Source of the DNA: DASQHY01 sp035602605
Lineage (GTDB): Bacteria > Acidobacteriota > Terriglobia > Acidiferrales > UBA7541
Reading direction: 5' to 3'
Assembly (NCBI GenBank): GCA_035602605.1
Contig: DATNLZ010000004.1
Span: 1 to 52,450 of the forward strand
Length of the DNA stretch: 52,450 nucleotides
The notes under the pieces were generated by a model. It saw nothing but the letters and a program-made list of their open reading frames with translations, ran no database searches and was not told the DNA's origin. A program made the translations under genes and the position numbers. Position 1 is the stretch's first letter, and each line of letters begins with the position of its first letter. Positions 17,577 to 26,407 of the stretch are shown here, in pieces.

Positions 17577-19049
17577 TCAGCGCTTTTTCGGAAGTATGCG
17601 GCTGACCAGGCGCGCACCAGGGCCTGGGCGAACAGCCATCGAAACCCTCCCGTTCTTTAGGGTTTTTTGGTGTCGGCGATCCGCGGCTCGCGCTTCGGCC
17701 ATGGCAGTACGCCCCTCAGCCGACCAGGGATCCAAGCCCACCGGCGGCCCAACCTCGGCTGTCGATGTTCGCAGGCTGGCTGGGCGCAACACTCCTGATT
17801 GGGCACTAGGCGATGGAGCGGGTGTAGCAGGCGCGGGTGCAGGTGCCGGAGCTGGCGCGGTCGCGAGCGGTTGAACATTCGCCGCTCGCAGCGGTGCCGC
17901 GGCTGATGGCGTATTGTTCATGAGCACGGTAAGCAGTCCGGCGTCAGAACTTTGGCCGACAGCGATGTCGGGCTTTCCATCTCCGTTGAAATCTCCCACA
18001 GCCACAATCTGGGCTGAAGGAGCGGGGAAAAACTGTATCGGCTGCAGTGTCCCGTCGCCATTGCCTAGCAACACAGCGACCTTGTCAGCATGCGAGTTGA
18101 CGGCTACGACATCGACCTTGCCGTCACCATCGAAGTCCACCGCAGCCACCGACGTTAGATAGGAGCCGGCATTGGTGCTGATGGGCGCGCGGAACGTTCC
18201 GTCACCGTTGTTTAGCAGCACAGACACATTATCGGAAATAAGGTTGGCAGCCACTAGGTCCGGCTTTCCATCGCCATTGAAATCCCCGATGGCTAAAGCC
18301 AGCGGCCCGGTCCCGGCAGCGTAATTCGCCGCCGGTTGGAAACTGCCGTCGCCATGGCCGAGCAGTACCGACACCGTATTGGAGGCTGAATTGGCTACCG
18401 CTATATCGCGCTTTCCATCACCGTTCAAATCAGCGACGAGGATGAACTGCGGGGCGGAACCAACGCCCAGGCTCGGTCCTGGTTTAAAACTTCCGTCACC
18501 ATTGCCCACGAGCAGAGCCACATCGTTAGAACTGGAATTGCCGACAACCAGGTCGACTTGGCCCTCGCCTCGGAAGTCCCCAGAGGCGAGCGCCGATGGA
18601 CTTGACGCAACTTTGAAGCTGAGCGGGGCTCGAAAGGTCCCGTCGCCGTTGCCCAGCAGCACAGAGATCGTGTTGGAGCTAACGTTCGCCACCGCTACAT
18701 CGAGCTTTCCATCGCCATTAAAATCGCCGGCGGCGATGTACGCTGGGCTATCGCCCGCAGGAAACCTTCGAGGAGCTTGGAAGGTGCTGTCTCCATTTCC
18801 AAGCAGAACCGAGATTGTTCCGGTAGGTTGGGAATTAGCCACCACAAGGTCTAACTTTCCATCGCCATTGAAGTCCCCTTGGATCACCGCGGTCGGCTTC
18901 GGCCCGGCCGCAAAATGACGCTCGGTGAACGAAACGTTTTGCGTCGTTTGCGCGGCTGACCCAAGTATCCCCACGAATAAAATGGACAGCACCCCTAAGA
19001 TCGTCAAACAAGCCGAGTGTGTAAAATGCTCAAAACAGTGGAATCGCAT
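17577..19049 (-). CDS. Exported FG-GAP/VCBS repeat protein, seven-blade propeller
   Basis: A 490-residue secreted protein. After a signal peptide (ACLTILGVLSILFVGILGSAAQ) there are seven tandem units of about 49 residues, each with a calcium-binding DFNGDGKxD loop and a following VSVLLGNGDGTF strand pair, which together should close a seven-bladed beta-propeller. Unit 3 has a degenerate loop (DFRGEGQVD). The C-terminal 110 residues are disordered, with an (Ala-Pro)n tract and a basic end. Such propellers bind ligands or partners at the cell surface; no enzyme domain is present. The start at 19049 is preceded by GAGGGA. Confidence 0.9.
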   Translation of the reverse strand: MRFHCFEHFTHSACLTILGVLSILFVGILGSAAQTTQNVSFTERHFAAGPKPTAVIQGDFNGDGKLDLVVANSQPTGTISVLLGNGDSTFQAPRRFPAGDSPAYIAAGDFNGDGKLDVAVANVSSNTISVLLGNGDGTFRAPLSFKVASSPSALASGDFRGEGQVDLVVGNSSSNDVALLVGNGDGSFKPGPSLGVGSAPQFILVADLNGDGKRDIAVANSASNTVSVLLGHGDGSFQPAANYAAGTGPLALAIGDFNGDGKPDLVAANLISDNVSVLLNNGDGTFRAPISTNAGSYLTSVAAVDFDGDGKVDVVAVNSHADKVAVLLGNGDGTLQPIQFFPAPSAQIVAVGDFNGDGKPDIAVGQSSDAGLLTVLMNNTPSAAAPLRAANVQPLATAPAPAPAPAPATPAPSPSAQSGVLRPASLRTSTAEVGPPVGLDPWSAEGRTAMAEARAADRRHQKTLKNGRVSMAVRPGPGARLVSRILPKKR

Positions 19050-19337
19050 TATTCCCTCACGCTGCGGCGTACACTTTATTGCATGCAGCCAAGCGTCAAG
19101 GAGCAATCCGCCCTCCAAACCCGTCCTCGCTTGAGTGCCTAGGGCTTATCTATCTTATTGATTCCTCAGCACCTGCAGTAGCATCAAGGGAACTTTCGAT
19201 CGGCCCTTAGGAATTGCTGAAGGATTCTTGCATGTAGGAAGAGAACGTTCTTGTCGGCGACGCTCAGAGGGTTGGTTGTGGACCGACGCGGGTACGCGGA
19301 ATACGCGCACTAACGCGTGAAACGAAACGACCGGCAA

Positions 19338-22202
19338 TCAGCGCAAGGAATTACCGTTACCGTTCAGCACGCGACCGAGCACTTCGCCGGTGTACGATTT
19401 CTTATTTCGGGCTACCTGTTCCGGTGTGCCTTGCGCGACGATTCGGCCGCCAGCCTCTCCGCCTTCGGGGCCCAAATCAATCAGCCAATCCGCTTGCTTA
19501 ATGACGTCGAGATTGTGCTCGATGATCAGAACCGTATTGCCGAGGTCCACCAGGCGATTTAAAACGTCGAGGAGCTTGCGCACATCATCGAAGTGCAACC
19601 CGGTGGTCGGCTCGTCGAGAATGTACAGGGTACGGCCGGTTTGCCGCTTGGAAAGCTCCCTCGCCAGCTTAATGCGCTGCGCCTCTCCCCCTGAGAGAGT
19701 CGTGGAAGATTGGCCAAGCTGAATATAGCCAAGGCCAACTTCAACCAGCGTTTCAAGTTTCTGGCGTATCTGAGGAATATTCTCGAGAATCTTCAACGCA
19801 TCCTCGACCTGCATATTGAGCAGATCGGAAATCGCGTGTCCCTTGTAGCGCACCGCCAGCGTCTCGGAATTGTAGCGGCGCCCGCGGCATACCTCGCATA
19901 GGACGTACACATCGGGGAGAAAATTCATTGCAATGCATCGCAGCCCGTCGCCCTGGCAAGCTTCGCAGCGCCCGCCTTTCACGTTGAAACTGAATCGCCC
20001 GGGACGATAGCCGCGTTCGCGAGATTCTGGCAGCATGGCGAACAGTTCGCGAATCGGCGCGAAGACTCCCGTGTACGTCGCGGGGTTTGATCGCGGCGTG
20101 CGGCCGATGGGCGCCTGGTCAATCTCGATCACCTTGTCAATGTGTTCGATTCCCAGAATCTGTTTGTACGCTCCTGGCGGCTCCATGGAACGGTACAGTT
20201 TCTGTGCCAGTGCGCGGTACAAAATGTCATTCACCAGCGTGGATTTGCCCGAGCCAGAAACACCGGTGACCACGGTGAGTAATCCTAGAGGCAAAGCTAC
20301 ATCGATATTTTTGAGGTTGTTGGCTGCGGCGCCGGAAATTTGCAACATTTTGCCATTGGGGTTGCGGCGCTTCGCGGGAACCGGAATTTTTGCTCGCCCG
20401 GAAAGGTATTGCCCGGTCAGCGAGGCCGCATCCTCGGCGATTTGCGCGGGCTTGCCTTGCGCCACCAAATGGCCGCCGGCGGTGCCGGCGCCTGGGCCGA
20501 GGTCAACAACAAAATCCGCCCGGCGGATGGTTTCTTCATCGTGTTCCACCACCAGCACGGTGTTGCCGAGATCGCGCAACATCTCGAGCGATCGCAACAG
20601 CCGGTCATTGTCGCGGGCGTGCAAACCAATGGACGGCTCATCAAGAACATACAGCACGCCGCGCAGACGCGAGCCGATTTGCGTGGCTAAACGAATGCGT
20701 TGCGCTTCACCGCCAGACAGCGTGGCCGCGGAACGATTCAAGCTCAAATAGCCCAAGCCAACGGCCAGCAGAAACTCGAGACGCTCAGCGATTTCCTGAA
20801 GGGCTCTGCCGGCAATTTCCTTTTGTCGCGCACTCAAGCTTTCGACAATTTTATCGATCGCCGGCCGGGCAGCGCTGATCGAAAGCGCCGTAAAGTCAGC
20901 GATCGAAATGCCATTCAGTTTGACCGCGAGACTTTCCGGCCGCAAGCGCTGCTGGCGACACACCCCGCAGGGCACCGGCGACATGTAGCGCGTCATCCAC
21001 TCGCGATAGGTATCGGAGCTCGATTCCTCAAACGTTTTTTCTAGAAAAGCCAGTACCCCCTGAAAATGCAAGCCCTTTTCTGCGCGCGGGGCAGGCCCGC
21101 CAGACTCCTTCCCGTTGTTCTTCGCGCTACGCCCATTCGAGGGAGGATTGCCGTACAGGATCAAGTTTTGTATGCGCCGCGAGAATTTGTCAAACGGCGT
21201 ACTGAGGTCGAAACCATGGCCATACGCAGCCAGTTCGAGCGTGCGTTTCAGATATGCGGAGCCCGAGCCTGGCCCCAGGCCGCCTTCGAGAAGCGGGCGA
21301 GTCCAATCGGTGATGACCTTAGCAGGATCGAGATCAAATTTTGCGCCCAAACCATTGCAGGCTGGGCAAGCCCCATAGGGAGAATTAAAACTGAATGAGC
21401 GGGGCTCCAGTTGCGGCACGGAAATTCCGCAGTCCGGGCAGGCCAGCTTTTCTGAGTACACGCGCCGGGGGCCGGCAACCACTTCGATGGTCACCAGGCC
21501 TTGCGCGAGCTTGAGCGCGGTGGTGATGGAATGTTCGAGCCGGCTCGCGACGCCGGGCTTCACGAGAAGGCGATCGACGACCACTTCAATGGTGTGATTC
21601 TTGCGTTTGTCAAGATGCGGCGGGTCATCGAGTGAATGCATTTCGCCGTCAATCAGGGCGCGCACGAATCCATCATGCGCCAATTTTTCCAGTTCTTTTT
21701 TGTAAGCTCCCTTGCGGCCGCGGACAACCGGCGCGAGAATCATGATGCGGTCGTCCGGCTTGCAATACTCGCCGCTGAGAATGGCGTGCATGATTTGTTC
21801 GGTGGATTGCCGAGCAATAGGCTTGCCGCAATGGGGGCAATGCGGCACACCGATCGAGCTGTAAACCACTCGCAGGTAATCGTAGATTTCGGTTATCGTG
21901 CCGACCGTGGAGCGCGGCGAACGGGTGGTGGTCTTCTGCTCGATAGCGATTGACGGAGAAAGCCCCTCGATGGAGTCGACGTCGGGCCGCTCCATTTGGT
22001 CAAGGAACTGACGAGCGTACGCCGAGAGCGATTCGACGTAGCGCCGCTGGCCTTCGGCGTAAATAGTGTCGAACGCCAGCGAGGACTTGCCCGAGCCGGA
22101 AAGCCCGGTGATCACCGTCAAGGCATTTCGCGGAATCTCGAGGCTAATGTCTTTAAGGTTGTGCTGGCGGGCGCCACGCACCACAATCTTGCTCAGACCC
22201 AT
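19338..22202 (-). CDS. uvrA: UvrABC excinuclease subunit A
   Basis: Damage-recognition ATPase of nucleotide excision repair. The 954-residue length is normal. Two ABC cassettes are seen: Walker A GLSGSGKSS at residues 33-41 and GVSGSGKST in the second half, each with an LSGGEAQRI signature and an LDEPS/LDEPT Walker B. Zinc-binding cysteine sets appear as CPHCGK, CPDCG with CPACNG, and CEACQG with CEVCRG. I chose the ATG at 22202 because MGLSKIVVRGARQHNL matches the family start and because the promoter at 22268-22296 puts the transcript start near 22261, too late for the longer frame to 22265. Confidence 0.97.
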   Translation of the reverse strand: MGLSKIVVRGARQHNLKDISLEIPRNALTVITGLSGSGKSSLAFDTIYAEGQRRYVESLSAYARQFLDQMERPDVDSIEGLSPSIAIEQKTTTRSPRSTVGTITEIYDYLRVVYSSIGVPHCPHCGKPIARQSTEQIMHAILSGEYCKPDDRIMILAPVVRGRKGAYKKELEKLAHDGFVRALIDGEMHSLDDPPHLDKRKNHTIEVVVDRLLVKPGVASRLEHSITTALKLAQGLVTIEVVAGPRRVYSEKLACPDCGISVPQLEPRSFSFNSPYGACPACNGLGAKFDLDPAKVITDWTRPLLEGGLGPGSGSAYLKRTLELAAYGHGFDLSTPFDKFSRRIQNLILYGNPPSNGRSAKNNGKESGGPAPRAEKGLHFQGVLAFLEKTFEESSSDTYREWMTRYMSPVPCGVCRQQRLRPESLAVKLNGISIADFTALSISAARPAIDKIVESLSARQKEIAGRALQEIAERLEFLLAVGLGYLSLNRSAATLSGGEAQRIRLATQIGSRLRGVLYVLDEPSIGLHARDNDRLLRSLEMLRDLGNTVLVVEHDEETIRRADFVVDLGPGAGTAGGHLVAQGKPAQIAEDAASLTGQYLSGRAKIPVPAKRRNPNGKMLQISGAAANNLKNIDVALPLGLLTVVTGVSGSGKSTLVNDILYRALAQKLYRSMEPPGAYKQILGIEHIDKVIEIDQAPIGRTPRSNPATYTGVFAPIRELFAMLPESRERGYRPGRFSFNVKGGRCEACQGDGLRCIAMNFLPDVYVLCEVCRGRRYNSETLAVRYKGHAISDLLNMQVEDALKILENIPQIRQKLETLVEVGLGYIQLGQSSTTLSGGEAQRIKLARELSKRQTGRTLYILDEPTTGLHFDDVRKLLDVLNRLVDLGNTVLIIEHNLDVIKQADWLIDLGPEGGEAGGRIVAQGTPEQVARNKKSYTGEVLGRVLNGNGNSLR

Positions 22203-22267
22203 AAGAACCGGAAGCTCCACATCCGGCGAGGCACCCCGTGGGAATACTGAGGCCGAACCAACCATTC

Positions 22268-22296
22268 AACATAGCAAGGCCGCATCTCGGGGTCAA
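22268..22296 (-). promoter_or_regulatory. Sigma70-type promoter for uvrA
   Basis: On the minus strand TTGACC (22296-22291) and TATGTT (22273-22268) are separated by exactly 17 bases. Transcription would begin near 22261, leaving about 58 bases of leader before the chosen uvrA start. The -35 matches the consensus at five of six positions and the -10 at four of six. Confidence 0.6.
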
Positions 22297-22675
22297 GAAA
22301 TGCTTGGTAGCAAGTGGTAGCAAGAGCAGATTTCCGGTCTCGGGTGCTTGCAAGCGAGTCTAAGTGACTGTCGCAAAACTACTTCGCTATTTCTAAACCA
22401 AGCGCATGAGTGCTGCAGTCATAAGAATTTTTTGCTCTCGGAGCGATTTTTTACTCGCTTTACAAATTGGAACACCCTCAAAACAAAGTACATGGGTTTG
22501 GTTTGGTAAGTGCTCCCTAATGACCTATGGGGGGAGGCGAGTCGAGGATCCCTTTAGGGGATTGAGGGCTGGGCCGGCTCGGACTTCCCCCTCTTACATC
22601 TTCCTGCAGCGCAAATCCAAATAGAAAACGAGCCAGTAGGGCGGGAGGGCGGTATTCCCGGAGTTCAGCTCGGCC
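22297..22675. other. Intergenic region without a supported gene
   Basis: No convincing coding region is seen on either strand. The region lies between the uvrA promoter and the 3' end of the oxidase operon. It contains a short direct repeat (GGTAGCAAG twice at about 22306-22324) and several T-rich runs near 22430-22460, but no clear terminator with a U-tract for the oxidase operon and no RNA gene I can recognise. Confidence 0.5.
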
Positions 22676-22972
22676 TTACCCGGCCACCGGCAGCCAGGAG
22701 CGGCTCAGATAATCACTGAGGGTCAGCGCTAGCATGATGGCCAGCCAGACCACACCGGCGATGATCACCAGTTGCGTGCGGCGCAGGTCGTAACGCGCGT
22801 GCATAAAAAAAAGAACCACCAGGACCGCTTTAAATGTCGCAATGGCCAGCGCCACGACAATGTTAAATTTGCCTAAGTCCTGCAAAGCAGCCCAATAAGT
22901 GACACCGGTAAAAAACAGAAGAGTGGCGCACACGGCAACATAGAGTCTCGTGGGAACGATGTGTTCAGACAT
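22676..22972 (-). CDS. Cytochrome c oxidase subunit IV family protein
   Basis: A 98-residue membrane protein with three hydrophobic helices (about 10-28, 36-57 and 67-86), matching the prokaryotic cytochrome c oxidase subunit IV family. The signature FNIVVALAIATFKAVLVVLFFMH, with its lysine and terminal histidine, is characteristic. It has no redox centre and stabilises the oxidase complex. It is the last gene of the ACIII-caa3 operon, 27 bases after subunit III. Confidence 0.9.
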   Translation of the reverse strand: MSEHIVPTRLYVAVCATLLFFTGVTYWAALQDLGKFNIVVALAIATFKAVLVVLFFMHARYDLRRTQLVIIAGVVWLAIMLALTLSDYLSRSWLPVAG

Positions 22973-22999
22973 GATCGCGCTTTTTCTCCCGTTCCTGTG

Positions 23000-23677
23000 T
23001 TACTGGTGACGATCAATCAAATATAGCAAGGGAAACAAATAAATCCAGACGATATCCACGAAGTGCCAGTAGAGCCCTGAAACTTCCACAGGCGCATGAT
23101 AGGTTTCCGTATACCTCCCGCGGACGGCTTCCTTCAATAAGAAAAGCATCACGCCGATGCCGATAATCATGTGCAGGGCGTGCAGGCCGGTCATCGCAAA
23201 ATAAAGAGAAAAGAAAAGTTGCGCGTGCGCGTTCAAATTTGGATCTAGCGCGGCCATCTGCGGGGTCGTCGGAAAATGGAAGTTATTGCCGGGAATCAGA
23301 TGATGATGGAACTTGTCGATGTATTCGATTGTCTTGACGCCGAGAAATGCCGAACCGAGGGCAATCGTAGCAATCAAAAAAATGATGAGATGCTTGCGCT
23401 TGCCCACTTGCGCGGCCCGAACCGCCAGGGCCATGGTCAGGCTGCTGAGGATCAGAACAGCCGTGTTGATGGCGCCCAGGGTTACGTCCAGTTCGCGACT
23501 GGCCTCGGCAAACGCAAAGGGATACATCGAGCGATTGATGGTGTAGGTGAGAAAAATTCCGCCAAAAAACATGACCTCGGTAATAAGGAACACCCACATC
23601 CCGAGCGAGGAAGCCTCGTTCTGCTGCTCCATGTCGTGAAAATGGCCGACCAGGTTTCCGGTTCGATGCACCGCCAT
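23000..23677 (-). CDS. ctaE: Cytochrome c oxidase subunit III
   Basis: A 225-residue, five-helix form of oxidase subunit III, lacking the first two helices of the mitochondrial type. Diagnostic segments are SLGMWVFLITEVMFFGGIFLTY, FHHHLIPGNNFHFP, LYFAMTGLHALHMIIGIG and SGLYWHFVDIVWIYLFPLLYL. It binds lipid and keeps the proton-uptake path of subunit I stable over turnover. It follows subunit I by 24 bases and precedes subunit IV by 27. Confidence 0.95.
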   Translation of the reverse strand: MAVHRTGNLVGHFHDMEQQNEASSLGMWVFLITEVMFFGGIFLTYTINRSMYPFAFAEASRELDVTLGAINTAVLILSSLTMALAVRAAQVGKRKHLIIFLIATIALGSAFLGVKTIEYIDKFHHHLIPGNNFHFPTTPQMAALDPNLNAHAQLFFSLYFAMTGLHALHMIIGIGVMLFLLKEAVRGRYTETYHAPVEVSGLYWHFVDIVWIYLFPLLYLIDRHQ

Positions 23678-23701
23678 CCCTTTCTTTTTTCTTCTGCCGT
23701 G

Positions 23702-25396
23702 TCAGTCGTGTCCAACCGGCCGCACCGCTGGTAAGGCCGGCGGCAATTCCGCCGCTGACTCCAGATCTAGATCGGGTCGGTGGTGAAAATCGTATGGGTC
23801 CCATGTGACGACCGGGGTTTTGTCGAAATTCTCGGTTGGTGGCGGAGAATCGGTCTGCCACTCGAGACCGGTCGATGGCCAGGGATTACGTCCCGCGGCC
23901 CTTCCGTAACGGGCCGACCAAATCAGATAGATCATGGGAAGCAGATAGCCGACGGCCAAAACGGACGCCCCGGCCGTGGACATGACGTTGAGTACCTGAA
24001 ATTCCGGAGGATAGGTGTGGTAACGGCGAGGCATCCCCAGATAACCGAGGATAAATTGCGGGAAGAATGTCAGGTTAAATCCAACAAACAGAATGATGGC
24101 CGAAATTTTCGCCAGAGTCTCCGGATACATGCGTCCGCTGATCTTCGGCCACCAATAGTGCAAGCCCCCGAGGTAGCCCATCACCGCCCCGCCGACCATG
24201 ATGTAGTGAAAATGAGCAACGACGAAGTACGTATCGTGGACGTGCACATCAACGCCCAAGGCGGCCAGGAACAAACCGGTCATTCCCCCAATCACGAACA
24301 GGCCGATAAAGCCCAGTGCGTAGAGCATCGGCGTCTGATACGAGATCGAACCTTTGTAGAGCGTTGCCGTCCAGTTGAAAACTTTTATGGCCGAAGGAAT
24401 GGCCACCAGGTAGCTGAGAAGCGAAAAAGCCAGCGCCGCATAGACCGACATGCCGGTGACAAACATGTGATGCGACCAAACCAGGAAGCCAAACACCGCA
24501 ATGGCCAGGCTCGCTGCGGCGACGAATCGATAACCAAAAAGCGCCTTGCGCGCAAACGTGGGTATCAACTCGCTGACCACACCCATCGCCGGTAACACCA
24601 TGATGTACACCGCGGGATGCGAGTAGAACCAGAACAGGTGCTGGAACAGCAGCGGATCGCCTCCCAGCGAGGGGCTGAAGAAGCCCAGATGAAAAATCCG
24701 TTCCAGTCCGACGAGCAACAGCGTGATGGCAATCACCGGAGTGCCCAGAATCATGATGATGCTCGTAGCGTAATGCGACCAGACAAAAATCGGCAGCCGG
24801 AACCACGTCAATCCGGGTGCGCGCATGGTGTGAATGGTGACAATAAAATTCAGCCCGGTGAGGATGGAAGAGAAACCGGTGATAAAAATTCCCAGCGCCG
24901 CGGGCACAACCGCGGAGTTCGAATACATGCTGCTGAAGGGCGTGTAAAAGGTCCAGCCGGTGTCCACTCCGCCGTTGACGATTGTGTACAGCGTGAACAG
25001 CGCGCCAAGATTGTAGACATACCAGCTCAAAAGATTGATGCGCGGGAAGGCCAGATCTTTCGCGCCAATCATGAGCGGGATCAGGAAATTTCCAAGGACC
25101 GCGGGGATCGATGGAATGAGGAAGAAAAAGATCATGACGATGCCGTGCATCGTGAAAAGCTTGTTGTAGGTCTGCGGAGAAACCAAATAACCCTGCGGGG
25201 TAAGCAAATGGATGCGGATCATTACCGCGAAGGCGCCACCGAGAAAAAAGAAAAGCGTGATGGAGGCGAGATACAGCAGGCCAATACGTTTGTGATCGGT
25301 CGTCAGCAGCCAGGAACGAACGCCGTAGCTCGAATTCAGATAATGCTCGCGCGGCAGAGTCCGAGCGGCGGGCGTGATGGGTGCCGTAGTACTCAC
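23702..25396 (-). CDS. ctaD: Cytochrome c oxidase subunit I (A2-type, caa3)
   Basis: The catalytic 564-residue heme-copper subunit with twelve helices. Metal ligands can be read directly: His84 for heme a (MHGIVMIFFF); His260, His309 and His310 for CuB, with Tyr264 as the cross-linked tyrosine; His395 for heme a3 and His397 for heme a (VVAHFHYIMVGG). Helix VI reads YSHPAV (258-263) instead of the GHPEV of A1 oxidases, so the D-channel glutamate is missing and the tyrosine-serine pair of A2 oxidases replaces it. It reduces oxygen to water and pumps protons. Its ATG overlaps the subunit II stop (25393-25396). Confidence 0.97.
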   Translation of the reverse strand: MSTTAPITPAARTLPREHYLNSSYGVRSWLLTTDHKRIGLLYLASITLFFFLGGAFAVMIRIHLLTPQGYLVSPQTYNKLFTMHGIVMIFFFLIPSIPAVLGNFLIPLMIGAKDLAFPRINLLSWYVYNLGALFTLYTIVNGGVDTGWTFYTPFSSMYSNSAVVPAALGIFITGFSSILTGLNFIVTIHTMRAPGLTWFRLPIFVWSHYATSIIMILGTPVIAITLLLVGLERIFHLGFFSPSLGGDPLLFQHLFWFYSHPAVYIMVLPAMGVVSELIPTFARKALFGYRFVAAASLAIAVFGFLVWSHHMFVTGMSVYAALAFSLLSYLVAIPSAIKVFNWTATLYKGSISYQTPMLYALGFIGLFVIGGMTGLFLAALGVDVHVHDTYFVVAHFHYIMVGGAVMGYLGGLHYWWPKISGRMYPETLAKISAIILFVGFNLTFFPQFILGYLGMPRRYHTYPPEFQVLNVMSTAGASVLAVGYLLPMIYLIWSARYGRAAGRNPWPSTGLEWQTDSPPPTENFDKTPVVTWDPYDFHHRPDLDLESAAELPPALPAVRPVGHD

Positions 25397-26403
25397 GGGG
25401 TTTTCTTCTCTGGGGGAGCAGTTGCCGGCGCTGCACCAGGAGCCGCGGGCGGATGGGTCACCGTGCCGCCTTGGGCAGTTGTCAACGACTTGATGTACGC
25501 AATTAAATCGAGCACCTGTTCCTCGCTGACCAGCCCTTGAAAGGTGGGCATAACCGGCTGATAGCCGGCTACGATCTTGGCCCTTGGCTGCAAGATGGAT
25601 TCACGGAGGTAAGCGTCACTGGCGATGACCGTTTGCCCGCCTTCGAGAACCACCGTAGAACCGTACAGGCCCTTGAGGGCCGGGCCGCGCGCCTGAGGCG
25701 CGCCCGTGTGACAGGTGTTGCAGGCCAGCTGCGTAAAAAATTTCTCGCCCGCGGCCACCGGAGACAACTCCCCGTACGAGCCGCTCACCCAGGCTTCGTA
25801 TTCGGCTGGCGACATCACCGTGACCCAGCCGCCCATGACGGCGTGGTTGGTGCCGCAATATTGCGCGCAAAAGAAATGGTAGCGGCCGGTGCGCGTGGCG
25901 CGAAACCACATCGCCGTGGACCGGCCGGGAACCACGTCGGCTTTGACACGAAATGCGGGCACGAAGAAATCGTGGATCACGTCCTCGCTGGCCATGGTCA
26001 GCATGATGTCGCGGCCCACCGGGATATGCAGTTCATTGATTTCGCGCCGGCCGTCGGGCTGTTGCAGCTTCCACATCCACTGCTTGGCGATGACATAAAT
26101 TTCCAGGGGCTCTTTGGGAGGGCGGCGCATGTTGACGTATATGGTGGCCCCCCACGCGAATAAAAGAACGGAAATGGCCGCAGGAATGGCAATCCACGCG
26201 GTCTCGAGCCAGGCCGGCCCGTCGATCTGTACGCCAATTTCATTCTTGCTCTTGCGGCGAAATTTCAAAAAACAATACAAAATTGCAAAGGTGATCAGCC
26301 CCGAAAAGAAAATGGTCACCAGCAGCAAAAAGAAAAACAGCGCATCGACGTTGCCGGCGAAATTAGAGGCGCGCTCCGGAAATAAGGGCAGTTCCGACTG
26401 CAC
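25393..26403 (-). CDS. ctaC: Cytochrome c oxidase subunit II with fused cytochrome c (caa3)
   Basis: A 336-residue fusion. Two N-terminal helices (about 18-47 and 66-90) precede the CuA cupredoxin domain, whose ligands are the histidine in VIHDFFVP and the cluster CAQYCGTNHAVM. A C-terminal class I cytochrome c domain follows, with CNTCH and a likely Met ligand in VMPTFQGLVSEEQVLDLIAYI. Electrons enter at the c heme and pass to CuA, then to subunit I, which defines the oxidase as caa3-type. The last 25 residues are Ala/Pro-rich. It follows the SCO gene by four bases. Confidence 0.96.
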   Translation of the reverse strand: MQSELPLFPERASNFAGNVDALFFFLLLVTIFFSGLITFAILYCFLKFRRKSKNEIGVQIDGPAWLETAWIAIPAAISVLLFAWGATIYVNMRRPPKEPLEIYVIAKQWMWKLQQPDGRREINELHIPVGRDIMLTMASEDVIHDFFVPAFRVKADVVPGRSTAMWFRATRTGRYHFFCAQYCGTNHAVMGGWVTVMSPAEYEAWVSGSYGELSPVAAGEKFFTQLACNTCHTGAPQARGPALKGLYGSTVVLEGGQTVIASDAYLRESILQPRAKIVAGYQPVMPTFQGLVSEEQVLDLIAYIKSLTTAQGGTVTHPPAAPGAAPATAPPEKKTP

Positions 26404-26407
26404 GAGT

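Noticed and set aside
18000..18900. CRISPR-like tandem repeats
   Set aside because: The repeats are in frame, about 147 bases long and encode FG-GAP units, so they are protein repeats, not a CRISPR array.
22406..22624. Possible 72-codon gene in the uvrA-oxidase gap
   Set aside because: Composition is not protein-like, no ribosome site is seen, and no family is recognised.
24249..25436. A 395-codon minus-strand frame over the oxidase subunit I gene
   Set aside because: Subunit I in the other frame has all metal ligands in place; this frame is rich in His/Arg and is a frame shadow.
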